Below, piece after piece: positions 43,717 through 52,943 of a stretch of DNA of 64,000 bases. The stretch is from assembly GCA_046582185.1 (NCBI GenBank), contig JAYGEX010000032.1, positions 75,571 to 139,570 on the forward strand, given 5' to 3'. Origin of the DNA: GCA-002726655 sp046582185 (GTDB lineage: Bacteria; Pseudomonadota; Gammaproteobacteria; Pseudomonadales; Azotimanducaceae). The notes beneath the pieces are model-generated. The model had not been told where the DNA came from. It did not search any database and saw only the letters and a program-made list of their open reading frames with translations. The position numbers and the translations under genes are program-made. Position 1 is the stretch's first letter; every line of letters starts with the position of its first letter.

Positions 43717-44744
43717 TGTTTGATATTTCACAAGAAGAGAAATACACAGGGATCGTTACCGCTGAGAAGCTGTCTGCTATTGTCGAACAGATTCAGACAG
43801 TTGGCTTTGCTGTCGTCGCTAACCTGGTTTCCAAAGATGTTTGTGACCTTTTGGACGAGTCGGTGCAGGCAGATACAATAAAGATCAGAGAGACAGGCAA
43901 ACCAACTGCACATGAACGTAATACCGGACAAGGGCATCTGCAACTTGGGCTGAGACGTTTTGCGCCTTATGTAAATGCTGATCTTGTAGCAAACCCGATC
44001 ATTGAGTCGATTGTCGCGGGTATATTGGGTAAAAGCGCATGGCTTGGTTTCTATAATGGCAATGTAAACTGCCCGGGTAGTACATATCAGCCGCTGCATA
44101 TGGACCGGCCTTTCTCCTGGAAGACACCGGAAGAGGCGGTGCAAGCGGGACAAAGCTGGCCACCACCGGCTACAACCATTAGCTGTTCGGTCGCGCTGGA
44201 AGAAATCACTGTAGAAAATGGGGCAACGGAAATTTACCCCCGAACGCACCATGCAACAGAAGTCATTAACTTGCTCAAAGGCAGTCGTCTGGAAGATCAC
44301 CCTGATTTGTTAGAGAGATGGGGGCCAGCGACTCGCATGGAAATTCCAGCAGGCGGCGCTGTAATCCGCGACCCGAGGCTGTGGCACCGTGGTGTCCCCA
44401 ATCCTTCGGGCAGGCCTCGTGCGATGATTGCTGTGACCTATCATTCGGCATTAGGCAGGCATTGGCGCGGACGCCTCGTCAAGGGTATGGATCCGGCAGA
44501 TATTCAGAAATGTGAGGAAGATTCTACATTACGAGTGCTCGATAACGGTGAGTTAGGAGACGGGCGGCTTGTATTCCAAGAGGATACTCGTGAGGCTTTT
44601 GAATCTTCAAAAAATCTGCATAGTATTAATCGCAACGTACGTTTTGTGGAAGAACCGTTTAAGGTAAACCACTTTCTTGATGCCCATCTTCTTGGCGGCG
44701 CCAGGGTCGTTAGCGACGACGTATCATCCGCGATAGAGTCATAA
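43713..44744 (+). CDS. phytanoyl-CoA dioxygenase (PhyH) family protein
   Basis: 343-residue Fe(II)/2-oxoglutarate oxygenase. The iron ligands are His129 and Asp131 in PLHMDRPF and His225 in RLWHRGVPN, with a following Arg (GRPR) for 2-oxoglutarate. PhyH-like enzymes hydroxylate acyl-CoAs, halogenated substrates or small natural products. It is coupled to the VOC gene upstream and followed after four bases by the epimerase-like gene. Confidence 0.9.
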   Translation: MMFDISQEEKYTGIVTAEKLSAIVEQIQTVGFAVVANLVSKDVCDLLDESVQADTIKIRETGKPTAHERNTGQGHLQLGLRRFAPYVNADLVANPIIESIVAGILGKSAWLGFYNGNVNCPGSTYQPLHMDRPFSWKTPEEAVQAGQSWPPPATTISCSVALEEITVENGATEIYPRTHHATEVINLLKGSRLEDHPDLLERWGPATRMEIPAGGAVIRDPRLWHRGVPNPSGRPRAMIAVTYHSALGRHWRGRLVKGMDPADIQKCEEDSTLRVLDNGELGDGRLVFQEDTREAFESSKNLHSINRNVRFVEEPFKVNHFLDAHLLGGARVVSDDVSSAIES

Positions 44745-44748
44745 CGAT

Positions 44749-45741
44749 ATGAAAGTGCTCTACATAGGCGGGACAGGAGAGATATCACAAGCATGTATGG
44801 AAGAGGCGAGCCAGGCTGGCCATCTCGTCACGGTTTTTAATCGTGGTCAAAGAGTGCAACAACTCCCGGTTGGTGTGGAGCATATCGTGGGGGATCTCGC
44901 TGATACTACGGTCTACAGTCAGCTGGCTGCGCGTGAGTTCGATGTGATTTGCCAGTTTTTGGCGTTTGATACCAAAACCGTGCAACGTGATATTGACTTG
45001 TTTTCAGGGCATTGTGGGCAGTATGTATTTATTTCCACGGCCTCTGCTTATCAGAAGCCGGCTCGCAGCCATGTTATTAACGAAGATACGCCATTGGAAA
45101 ATCCCTTCTGGGCATACTCTCGCGGCAAGATTGCTTGCGAAGCGTTACTAATGGATGCACATTTAGGTGCGAAACTGCCGGTAACCATTGTTCGACCAAG
45201 TCATACTTACAGCACGCGCCTGCCCAGCACCGTGATTGATGGAGATCATCTCGCCTGGCGTTTACTACGTGAAAAACCAGTGATTATTCATGGCGATGGA
45301 GAGTCCTTGTGGACACTGACTCATTCCTCGGATTTCGCTAAAGCGTTCGTAAAATTATGTGGTATGAAAGCTTCTCTCGGCCAGTGTGTACACATCACAA
45401 GTAATGAAGGTCACACCTGGAATGAAATTTTTCGCACCATTTCAGAAATGTTGGGCATAAAGTCGGATGTATGCCACGTGTTATCACGTACGCTCGTTGG
45501 CTATGATTCTAACTGGCGGGGACCTCTGCTAGGGGATAAGTCAAATAGCGTTCTCTTCGATAACAACAAAATAGATCGTTTAACCGACGGCTGGCGCTGT
45601 CAGGTATCATTAGAAGACGGCTTGAAGCGTGCATGGCTCCACGTGAACAGACGCCTCGAGGCTGGATACCAACCTGACTCCAAGCTTGATGCCCGAATTG
45701 ATCGGATCATCGAAGAGCAGAGTGCTAAAGAACTTGTATGA
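44749..45741 (+). CDS. NAD-dependent epimerase/dehydratase (extended SDR)
   Basis: 330 residues. The cofactor motif is VLYIGGTGEIS (4-14), and the catalytic region includes FISTASAYQKP and WAYSRGKIACE, with Tyr and Lys. The C-terminal half follows nucleotide-sugar epimerase-like architecture (SVLFDNNKIDRL). It is the last gene of the VOC-PhyH-epimerase operon. The operon context suggests action on a hydroxylated small molecule or sugar-like compound. Confidence 0.87.
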   Translation: MKVLYIGGTGEISQACMEEASQAGHLVTVFNRGQRVQQLPVGVEHIVGDLADTTVYSQLAAREFDVICQFLAFDTKTVQRDIDLFSGHCGQYVFISTASAYQKPARSHVINEDTPLENPFWAYSRGKIACEALLMDAHLGAKLPVTIVRPSHTYSTRLPSTVIDGDHLAWRLLREKPVIIHGDGESLWTLTHSSDFAKAFVKLCGMKASLGQCVHITSNEGHTWNEIFRTISEMLGIKSDVCHVLSRTLVGYDSNWRGPLLGDKSNSVLFDNNKIDRLTDGWRCQVSLEDGLKRAWLHVNRRLEAGYQPDSKLDARIDRIIEEQSAKELV

Positions 45742-45867
45742 ATGTTCAACGACCGAATCAAATCCCCACCGTGATGCGCCAGGCGCCATGCAAACGGCCC
45801 ACCTGATCTGTTGGCAGTATAGAGACTGAATTGTCGGTATACTTTCGGCGATAACAAGGAGATCAAC

Positions 45868-46812
45868 ATGGCTAGAGCACAAGCCCCGGCAGCGATAAAT
45901 GGCAGAACCAATTTTGAAATCATCTTGTCACTGGATGTGCCGGGAGATTGTCTCTATCACCCGAGCGCTGAGGCATATCCTGCAGAAGATATTCCAAGAG
46001 CGATGGTGAAACGGTTTCGCGATTGGTCCGAATCGACTATCTATGCGGGAACAAAAAGAGACATTTGGGTGTCGGTTCCTCATTCCCTGGATGGGCCAGC
46101 TTGTCTTCTTGTGTGCCAGGATGGAGGTGGATACGTGAATCGTGAGGGCCCGGTTCGAGCGGCGGCAGTTCTCGATTCACTAATGCACGGCGGAGAGATT
46201 AGGCCTACCGTTGGTGTATACGTCATGCCTGGAATGAATGCAGACGAACCGGCCCAGCGTAGCATTGAATATGATACAACCACAGATGCATACGTAGATT
46301 TCATCGATCAGGAATTGTTGCCATTTGTTGAACGGGAAGTGAAGATTGAAATCAGTTCTGAGCCTGGCGACCGAATCGCGTGCGGTATTAGTAGCGGTGG
46401 CATTTGTGCTTTTAACATGGCCTGGCAACGACCCGAATCATTCGGCAAGGTGATTAGTCATTGTGGCTCGTTTACGAACATCCGCGGTGGCCATGAATTT
46501 CCGTATTGGATCCGGGAGACTCAGCGAAAGCCAATAAAGGTATTTATGCAAAGTGGTTCTGCTGACGCAGACATCCCGATTGGCAGTTGGCCGATTGCGA
46601 ACCAGATGACTGCAGATGCGCTGGAATTTGCCGGATACGATGTGAGGTTTGAATACGGCACAGGTGGGCATAACTTAAGACATGGTGGTGCACTTTTTGC
46701 CGAAGCACTGAGATGGCTGGAAGGTAGCGAATCGAACTCGCGCACCGCGGCGGACGATGAGCGGTTTCTAAGTGAAAACACCGCGCGAATAAAGGCGATA
46801 CAGGTCCCCTGA
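45868..46812 (+). CDS. esterase, enterochelin-esterase/esterase D-like
   Basis: 314-residue alpha/beta hydrolase of the putative esterase group. The nucleophile Ser175 is in GISSG, PGMNADEPAQRSIEYD matches the Fes-type loop, and a His in GTGGHNLRHGG is the likely base. No signal peptide. It is preceded by AAGGAG and its own short promoter region, and converges on the sulfatase gene. Substrate unknown. Confidence 0.82.
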   Translation: MARAQAPAAINGRTNFEIILSLDVPGDCLYHPSAEAYPAEDIPRAMVKRFRDWSESTIYAGTKRDIWVSVPHSLDGPACLLVCQDGGGYVNREGPVRAAAVLDSLMHGGEIRPTVGVYVMPGMNADEPAQRSIEYDTTTDAYVDFIDQELLPFVEREVKIEISSEPGDRIACGISSGGICAFNMAWQRPESFGKVISHCGSFTNIRGGHEFPYWIRETQRKPIKVFMQSGSADADIPIGSWPIANQMTADALEFAGYDVRFEYGTGGHNLRHGGALFAEALRWLEGSESNSRTAADDERFLSENTARIKAIQVP

Positions 46813-46861
46813 TAATAAGGGCTTATGCCGCCTTACCCGAAGGTGCAGGGACGACACGCTT

Positions 46862-48331
46862 TTACCGCCCCTTCTTTTCGTTTCGCCTTCGTTTGATCGC
46901 GGTATAAACAAAAGCATCGGTGCCGTCATCCCACTTGATACCAACAGGCCTGTGCTGGCCGGCACCAACATCGAAGCCGATGCCGTCCAGATCTGGATCG
47001 ACATATTCATCGAACCAGGTTTCCATTTGTTCCCTTAAGTCTTTAATGCGCGGTAGTTGGGCCGGGTCTTCAATCAGATTATTAACTTCATTCGGATCAT
47101 TAACGAGATCCCATAACTCGTTTGGGCCGTCAGGATAGCGGTGAACATATTTCCATTCCCTGCTGCGAATCATACGACAGTAACCATATTCGTCATAAAT
47201 GATGACCGTGTTGCGCCCAGGCGCATGTTCATCATGCAGTGCCGTAAAGAATGACTCGCCGGGTAAATTAGTGTCCGGTAAAGGTAAATTGACATAATCC
47301 AGCAGGGTAGGCATCAAGTCGTAGGACGCGATCATCGCTGATTGCACCATGCCTTCGGGAAGCACGCCCGGATGAGAAGCGATGAAAGGCACCTTGATTG
47401 AGTTTTCATACATGTTGACGGGATTTGTGCCGTTGCCCTTTCCCCAGAATCCATGATGACCACAGGAATAACCATTGTCGGATGCAAAAATGACCAGGGT
47501 ATTGTCGCGAAGATTGAGCGCTTCGAGTCGGTCGACAATACGACCTACATCAAGATCCATTGCGGTTACCGAAGCAAAATACCCTTTCAGACTTTCTCGA
47601 TTGCCAAGGTTGTCACTCAAACCCAGGGTTCCCGGGTCCGCCTTGTTCAGGTCTGCATTGCGAGGCGTTATCGCCCAGGGGTGACGGGGTTCCTGGGGGC
47701 AAGATTCAAATGCGCAATCATCGTAAGAATCAACAATATCCTGTGGGTGTCCTGTCCAGGGGGCGTGCGGCGCTGTGTAGTTCACGCTCAGATAAAACGG
47801 ATTGTCATCAACGGCGTGGGCATCAATAAAGGCCAGCGCATCGTCGGTGATAGCTGTGGTTACATACCCGGGTGCAACTTCCGTTAAGCCGTTACGAATC
47901 ATTTCCTGGTCGTTGTACTGGCCTGCTCCGTGGGGATGGGCAAACCAGTGAGAGAATCCGTGCTGAGGCAGAATACAATCGCCAAGGTGCCATTTTCCTG
48001 ATAGACCGCAGGTCCAGCCGTTTTCAGCAAGCACATCGGTATAGCAGATCTCGTCATCCATGAATGTCTTCGCGTCGGGGCCCATATCTGCCTTGCCCGT
48101 TAGGAAATCGTGGACGCCGTGCTGTGATGGAATTCGGCCAGTAAGAAAACATGCACGACTCGCTGAACAAACCGGGATGGTAATGAAGAAATTATCAAAG
48201 CGGACACCGGTGGCAGCGAGACGGTCAATGTTTGGCGTACGGATTTCCGGGTTGCCGTAACAACCGGTTGCCCAGATGCCCTGGTCATCGGTGAGGATAA
48301 ATACGATGTTGGTTTTTTCTGATTGTGGCAA
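46862..48331 (-). CDS. cytosolic type I sulfatase with CxAxR motif
   Basis: 489-residue sulfatase without a signal peptide, so cytoplasmic. Metal ligands are in LTDDQG (15-16 Asp), and the modification site is CSASR (Cys55-Arg59): Ala replaces the usual Pro. CxAxR sites are known in some sulfatases but a partner maturase is needed and none is here. GKWHLGD and FASDNGYSCG are intact. It starts at TTG 48331 (GGAAG upstream) and follows the P450 by 29 bases, closing the operon GntR-crotonase-P450-sulfatase. It would desulfate a substrate already inside the cell. Confidence 0.9.
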   Translation of the reverse strand: MPQSEKTNIVFILTDDQGIWATGCYGNPEIRTPNIDRLAATGVRFDNFFITIPVCSASRACFLTGRIPSQHGVHDFLTGKADMGPDAKTFMDDEICYTDVLAENGWTCGLSGKWHLGDCILPQHGFSHWFAHPHGAGQYNDQEMIRNGLTEVAPGYVTTAITDDALAFIDAHAVDDNPFYLSVNYTAPHAPWTGHPQDIVDSYDDCAFESCPQEPRHPWAITPRNADLNKADPGTLGLSDNLGNRESLKGYFASVTAMDLDVGRIVDRLEALNLRDNTLVIFASDNGYSCGHHGFWGKGNGTNPVNMYENSIKVPFIASHPGVLPEGMVQSAMIASYDLMPTLLDYVNLPLPDTNLPGESFFTALHDEHAPGRNTVIIYDEYGYCRMIRSREWKYVHRYPDGPNELWDLVNDPNEVNNLIEDPAQLPRIKDLREQMETWFDEYVDPDLDGIGFDVGAGQHRPVGIKWDDGTDAFVYTAIKRRRNEKKGR

Positions 48332-48360
48332 ATATTGCTTCCGTAAAGTATGCGCATTTA

Positions 48361-49728
48361 TTATGCATCGCTCAAAATCAGGGGTAGGTCATCGCTGGGT
48401 TTGGGAAAGGGAAGAAATTGCATCTTACCGTTAGCTTGAGTCTGATGAACGAATTTGAATCGATAACTTCTAATTATCTGAACGAGGGCGCATTTAAATA
48501 ACATGTCAGCAAAATGCAGGCCGATACATTTATGTGCGCCGCCACCGAAGGGCGCCCATAGAAATGCATGTTGTTTATGTTCTTGCCTGCCTTCGGCAAA
48601 TCGCATGGGGTCAAACTTAAAGGGGTCGCGCCAGTATTCTTCCAGGTAATGATTTGCCAGGATTGATGACTGGACAACGGTATGGGCATCTAAATGATGA
48701 CCTGCGATTTCACAAGGCCTGATAGTGCGGCGTATTACTCCGACGACAGGCGGATACATACGTAACACCTCTTTGAAGGTGTATTCGATTAGGGGTACAG
48801 AATCGAGCTGATCGTAGTTCAGCTCATCGATATTACTGCTAAGGATCTGATCCCGTAGTTGCTCTTGCCAGTCCTGATGATTCGCGAGCGAATGCATGAC
48901 CATGGTCAAAGCGCTGGTTGTCGTATCGTGGGCCGCAAAGAGCAGGAAGATCATATGATCTGTAATTTCCTGATGGCTAAAGTATTTACCCTGCTGATTT
49001 TTCTCATGGCAAATGTGACTGAACATGTCCGTGCCATCACCCTGGCGTTTTTCGTCGATTGATTTCCATATAAACTTTTCAAGAACCCGTCTCCCATTTA
49101 GTCCTTTGCGATGCAGCAGTCCCGGCCAATCTTTCTTAATGATACCTACAGTGCCGTTGGCAAAGTCGATGAACGCTTTGTTGAGAGCGGCGCCTTCTTC
49201 ATCCAGTTGGGTGCCGAGGAAGACCTTGGCAGCGATATCCAATAACAGCGCCTTAATCGTCGGGTAAAATGATAATGACTCTCCCACTGGCCACTTTTTA
49301 ATCGTATCTCTGGTAATCGTGTTAACACTGTCAATGTAACCTCGCATTGAGGCTGTCTTAAAGGCCGTTTGCATGAGGCGGCGCTGTAGCCGGTGATCAT
49401 TGAAATCCATCAACATCAGGCTGCCAGAAAAGTATTCACCAGTTAGACCTTCCCAACCCATTCGCGACGAAAACACCTTGTCAGGGTCAAGAGTGACTAA
49501 TTTCGTTATGTCGGGTCCTACCGTCGCGACCATCCGTTGAAACGCCAGAGACCGGCGGAATACGGGCCCATATTTTTTGTAGTCCCTCAACGTTGATGTG
49601 AGTGGGTTAGTAATGAAGTCCAGGGTATGACCAATCACTGGATAACCGTAAGTACCAGGTATTTGGCTTAGGTCTCTGTTATCTTTTTCGTTGAAGTACG
49701 TGTTGTAGCTCGGAACATCCATCATCAT
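48361..49728 (-). CDS. cytochrome P450 (CYP120/CYP26/CYP51-like fold group)
   Basis: 455 residues from ATG 49728. I-helix AAHDTT (265-270), ExxR as Glu320-Arg323 (FKEVLRMYPP), PERF-like region DPMRFAEG, and heme loop FGGGAHKCIG with Cys401. The N-terminal IPGTYGYPVIGHTLDFI recalls CYP120 or CYP26-type enzymes that hydroxylate terpenoids and retinoids; that subgroup call is tentative. No membrane anchor or fused reductase. It lies 64 bases after the crotonase, in the GntR operon. An open frame extends upstream to 49854, but it would overlap the crotonase. Confidence 0.88.
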   Translation of the reverse strand: MMMDVPSYNTYFNEKDNRDLSQIPGTYGYPVIGHTLDFITNPLTSTLRDYKKYGPVFRRSLAFQRMVATVGPDITKLVTLDPDKVFSSRMGWEGLTGEYFSGSLMLMDFNDHRLQRRLMQTAFKTASMRGYIDSVNTITRDTIKKWPVGESLSFYPTIKALLLDIAAKVFLGTQLDEEGAALNKAFIDFANGTVGIIKKDWPGLLHRKGLNGRRVLEKFIWKSIDEKRQGDGTDMFSHICHEKNQQGKYFSHQEITDHMIFLLFAAHDTTTSALTMVMHSLANHQDWQEQLRDQILSSNIDELNYDQLDSVPLIEYTFKEVLRMYPPVVGVIRRTIRPCEIAGHHLDAHTVVQSSILANHYLEEYWRDPFKFDPMRFAEGRQEHKQHAFLWAPFGGGAHKCIGLHFADMLFKCALVQIIRSYRFKFVHQTQANGKMQFLPFPKPSDDLPLILSDA

Positions 49729-49792
49729 TTTCTTCGAGTAAGCCACGCGCCGGGATCTGGTTTTCCCATCACGTGGTTGGATCCTCTGTTCA

Positions 49793-50674
49793 CTATTTGA
49801 CAATCCGCTCGTCCGGCGAATGGACGTGCGCCATGCCTTCGCCAAAGGGTGCATCTCTTTTTCGCAGCGTTTCCTTTAGGCCGTTTTCCTTAAATGATCG
49901 ACTGTACTCACGAACTGCCGGTGCATGGTGCGCGCGAGCATCATTCTCTGCAGCGAGTCTTTGCAAAACCTGTGCACCCATCAGTTCAAGGCCTAAATTG
50001 GTAATGCGTTTGTTTGCCGCGAGCAAATCCGGATCAATGAGGCTAAGTCGATCTGCAAGACCCTCCACCTCATCTTCCAACAGCTCCGGGGGTACAGATT
50101 TCATCACTAGTCCAATCGCCGCTGCGTCCTTCCCTGAAATTGAATCACCAGTTAACTGCAACCGCTTGGCCCACTGTGGGCCGCAGTGATACATCCAAAG
50201 GTTGTTAGGTAAGGCGCCCATAGATCTGGCTGCTGGGAAACCTATTTTCGCGTCGTCGGCTGCAATCAACATATCGCAGCCCATGACCAGATCGGTACCG
50301 CCTGCAAGGCAATAGCCATGGATTTGAGCGATGGTAGGCTTATGTATTTCCCAAATTGACCGGATGCAGCGATTGTTTCGTTCCATCAGCCAGACGTCAT
50401 CATCGTGGCTGCGTCCGTTGCGATGAGTACTCTGTTTGCTTCTGCTTCGCCCTGGCAGTCCTGTCAGGTCATAGCCGGTACAGAAGGCACGACCCTCGCC
50501 TTTGAGAATAATGCAGTGCACCTCACGGTTGTCGTCTGCTTCCCAGAGTGCATGTTCCAATTCTTGCAACAGCTCATAGCTAATGGCGTTCAGTTTCTCC
50601 GGGCGCATCAGAGTAATGCGTGCGCGGCCGTCTTCCACTTCGTAAAGTATATTTTCGTATTCAGTTTGATCCAC
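49793..50674 (-). CDS. crotonase/enoyl-CoA hydratase superfamily protein
   Basis: 293 residues. Oxyanion blocks are AFCTGYDLTG and IHGYCLAGGTDLVMGCDM. The Glu144 position holds Asp and Glu164 position Ala (IGFPAARSMG), so hydratase chemistry is doubtful. It has a C-terminal extension typical of crotonases with tight trimers. It follows the GntR gene by 61 bases, with an inverted repeat GCAAAT-N6-ATTTGC at 50706-50723 between them. Second gene of the regulator's operon. Confidence 0.86.
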   Translation of the reverse strand: MDQTEYENILYEVEDGRARITLMRPEKLNAISYELLQELEHALWEADDNREVHCIILKGEGRAFCTGYDLTGLPGRSRSKQSTHRNGRSHDDDVWLMERNNRCIRSIWEIHKPTIAQIHGYCLAGGTDLVMGCDMLIAADDAKIGFPAARSMGALPNNLWMYHCGPQWAKRLQLTGDSISGKDAAAIGLVMKSVPPELLEDEVEGLADRLSLIDPDLLAANKRITNLGLELMGAQVLQRLAAENDARAHHAPAVREYSRSFKENGLKETLRKRDAPFGEGMAHVHSPDERIVK

Positions 50675-50735
50675 TCTATTTTTCTCCTTTTTTTACCGCG
50701 GGGGGGCAAATATAGTCATTTGCATAATTAATTTC

Positions 50736-51512
50736 TTATGGCTTTACGGCCCGAAGCTCCTGCACAAACAGATTTTCCCGGGGAAGGTCAGCAAGCCACG
50801 AAACAGGATTGTCCAGTAATTCCGGGGCTGTCCTCTGCCAATAACGGAGCGCAGCAGCCAGCATTTCCTCAGTTACTTTGCGTGCGTCTTCTGCATTTCC
50901 GGCTTCAATGGCCAAAAGTACCCTTTCAGCTTTCTCAACGCTTGCCTTTCTTTGCCGTAAGTTATATTCAATACCGGCACCCTCTGACATTTGATGTAAT
51001 GCTTTAACGAGGAAGCTCAACACCATATTGCCGGAAGCATCGGCGACAAGATTGTGAAACTGCCGTGCTTCGTGCGTAAGCAAATCTGAATCTTTGATCG
51101 CCGAACGCATGTGAGCGATGCTCTGATGAATCGCCTGTATATGTTGGTGTGTTGCTTTTTTTGCGGCCTCTCCAGCCAGCACCGGATAGATAGACATGCG
51201 GGCATCAATGACTGATTGGAAGGATGCATTCGCGAACTGAAGTTGAAGCGAAATGGTACTGGCGAGGTGGCCGGTATCAGGGACATTCACGATGGGACCG
51301 CCACCAGGGCCCGCCTTAATTCGAAGCGCACCTTGCAGTTCGAGAAAACGAAGCGCCTCACGCACGGTGGCACGAGCGACGCCCATTTTCTCAACCATGA
51401 TGTGCTCTGGATCGAGGGGCGTACCGGGCCTTAGTTTGCGATCTTGAATATCCTGAACGATGTTACGTGCTACCCTGATCGCGGCTCGTTCTGTTGTGAC
51501 CTTTTTTACCAT
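50736..51512 (-). CDS. FadR-subfamily GntR regulator (FCD domain)
   Basis: 258 residues. Winged helix at about 10-75: LRPGTPLDPEHIMVEKMGVARATVREALRFLELQGALRIKAGPGGG. The remainder is an all-helical FCD domain (DARMSIYPVLAGEAAKKAT; HEARQFHNLVADASGN). FCD regulators bind acyl-CoAs or organic acids, with DNA released on binding. ATG 51512 is preferred to TTG 51515. A 16-bp operator-like repeat at 51564 lies between it and the divergent LLM gene, and copies recur at 59082, 61268 and 63382. It is the natural candidate regulator of that set. Confidence 0.9.
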   Translation of the reverse strand: MVKKVTTERAAIRVARNIVQDIQDRKLRPGTPLDPEHIMVEKMGVARATVREALRFLELQGALRIKAGPGGGPIVNVPDTGHLASTISLQLQFANASFQSVIDARMSIYPVLAGEAAKKATHQHIQAIHQSIAHMRSAIKDSDLLTHEARQFHNLVADASGNMVLSFLVKALHQMSEGAGIEYNLRQRKASVEKAERVLLAIEAGNAEDARKVTEEMLAAALRYWQRTAPELLDNPVSWLADLPRENLFVQELRAVKP

Positions 51513-51563
51513 CAATCGATTCCACGCTTTCTGTTTCTAAAGTTGCATTGCTCATAACTATAA

Positions 51564-51579
51564 AACTATGATACTAGTT
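51564..51579. promoter_or_regulatory. operator-like site 1, AACTATGATACTAGTT
   Basis: Inverted repeat AACTA-N6-TAGTT between the divergent FadR-type regulator (start 51512) and LLM gene (51642). Flanking ATAACTA (51554-51560) and TAGTTAT (51575-51581) give a second, overlapping symmetry. It defines the consensus for three more sites. Confidence 0.7.
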
Positions 51580-51641
51580 ATACCAGAACATTTACCTGAA
51601 AGGTCCGACTTCAGGGTTTTTAACATTAGGAGTTTATTGAG

Positions 51642-52685
51642 ATGAAACTAGGATTAATGCTTGGATATTCAGGAGGCACACTTCAAATACCCGTCGAGAA
51701 AGTTCAACTGGCGGAGCGACTCGGTTATGACACGGTTTGGACTGCAGAAGCCTACGGCTCTGACGCCTTGTCCCCGCTCGCGTATCTGGCGGGGAAAACT
51801 GATCGCATTCGATTAGGCACCGCTGTCATTCAGCTTGCAGGCAGAACTCCGGCCAACGCTGCAATGACCATTGCCACTATCGACGCACTCGCCGGAGGCA
51901 ATCGCGTTATCTGTGGAATCGGTGTGTCTGGTCCCCAGATTGTTGAAGGGTGGTACGGTCAGCCCTGGGGTAAGCCATACTATCGACTTAAAGATTACGT
52001 TAGCATCATGAAAAAGATCCTCCGCCGTGAGGAGCCTGTTGTACACGAAGGCAAGGAAATCTCCTTGCCGTTTGCCGGAGACGGCGCGATGGGGGTGGGT
52101 AAACCACTTAAATCGATCCTGCACATGAATCCGGACATTCCCATATGGCTCGGTACCGGCATGGAGTCAACGGTGAAACTGACGGCGGAAATTGCCGATG
52201 GCTGGCTACCACTTGGTCTCGTGCCAGAAAACTTTGATACCTACAAACCCTGGATTGAAGCCGGATTGAAGAAAGCAGGCAAAACCGCTGATAGTTTTGA
52301 ATGTCAGGCCATGAGCAATGTTGTAATCACCGATAATGTAAAGGCAGGTCTTGATCGCATGAAGCCCGGCATCGCGCTGTACGTCGGCGGGATGGGTCAC
52401 AAGACCAAGAACTTCCACAAGGAAATGATGATCCGCCGGGGCTTTGGCGAGGCAGCCGATAAAATCCAGGAACTCTATCTTGCTAAACGCAAGGACGAAG
52501 CAATCGATGCGGTACCGGATGAATTTGTCGATCAGGGCGCACTGATCGGCGACCGACAAAGAATACAGAAGCGCTTCAAAACTTGGGAAAACAGTGGCAT
52601 CACTGGTTTGACGATCACGGGTAGTGAGGAGGCACTGCGCATGATGGCAGAAATAGCGCGGCTGAACGTGGAGCCGGGAGCGTAG
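51642..52685 (+). CDS. LLM class flavin-dependent oxidoreductase
   Basis: 347-residue paralogue of the enzyme at 30661-31665, sharing LxxLxxGNRVICGIGVSGPQIVEGWYGQP and IALYVGGMGHKTKNFHKEMMIRRGFG. The barrel opens MKLGLMLGYSGG. This subgroup is generally called F420-dependent, and the fold also accepts FMN. TAGGAG lies about eight bases before ATG 51642. It faces the GntR gene across operator-like site 1. It probably does a redox or oxygenation step in the regulon. Confidence 0.88.
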   Translation: MKLGLMLGYSGGTLQIPVEKVQLAERLGYDTVWTAEAYGSDALSPLAYLAGKTDRIRLGTAVIQLAGRTPANAAMTIATIDALAGGNRVICGIGVSGPQIVEGWYGQPWGKPYYRLKDYVSIMKKILRREEPVVHEGKEISLPFAGDGAMGVGKPLKSILHMNPDIPIWLGTGMESTVKLTAEIADGWLPLGLVPENFDTYKPWIEAGLKKAGKTADSFECQAMSNVVITDNVKAGLDRMKPGIALYVGGMGHKTKNFHKEMMIRRGFGEAADKIQELYLAKRKDEAIDAVPDEFVDQGALIGDRQRIQKRFKTWENSGITGLTITGSEEALRMMAEIARLNVEPGA

Positions 52686-52943
52686 TTGGAATTGTTATCG
52701 CGTCACTTCGTCCAGGAATTAATCCGCTGCTAGCTAAAGCTGTTGGAAGACAGTTTTGAATTAAGTCACTATGTTCGCCTAGCAAGGTAGGATTCGGAGA
52801 GCACCGCATGCGTGCGTACACTGATCTGCCTGAACAAGGAATGAGAATGTGGAGTCAATGGACATAAGCCTGTCGATATCGCGACGCTCCATGGCTACTG
52901 GTGTTCCAAGGCATTTCGGGGATATGACAGCCATAGTATCGTA

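Noticed and set aside
49729..49854. Extension of the P450 frame upstream of ATG 49728.
   Set aside because: The extra 42 residues are basic and overlap the end of the crotonase gene; P450 alignment begins at the IPGTYGYP region soon after 49728.
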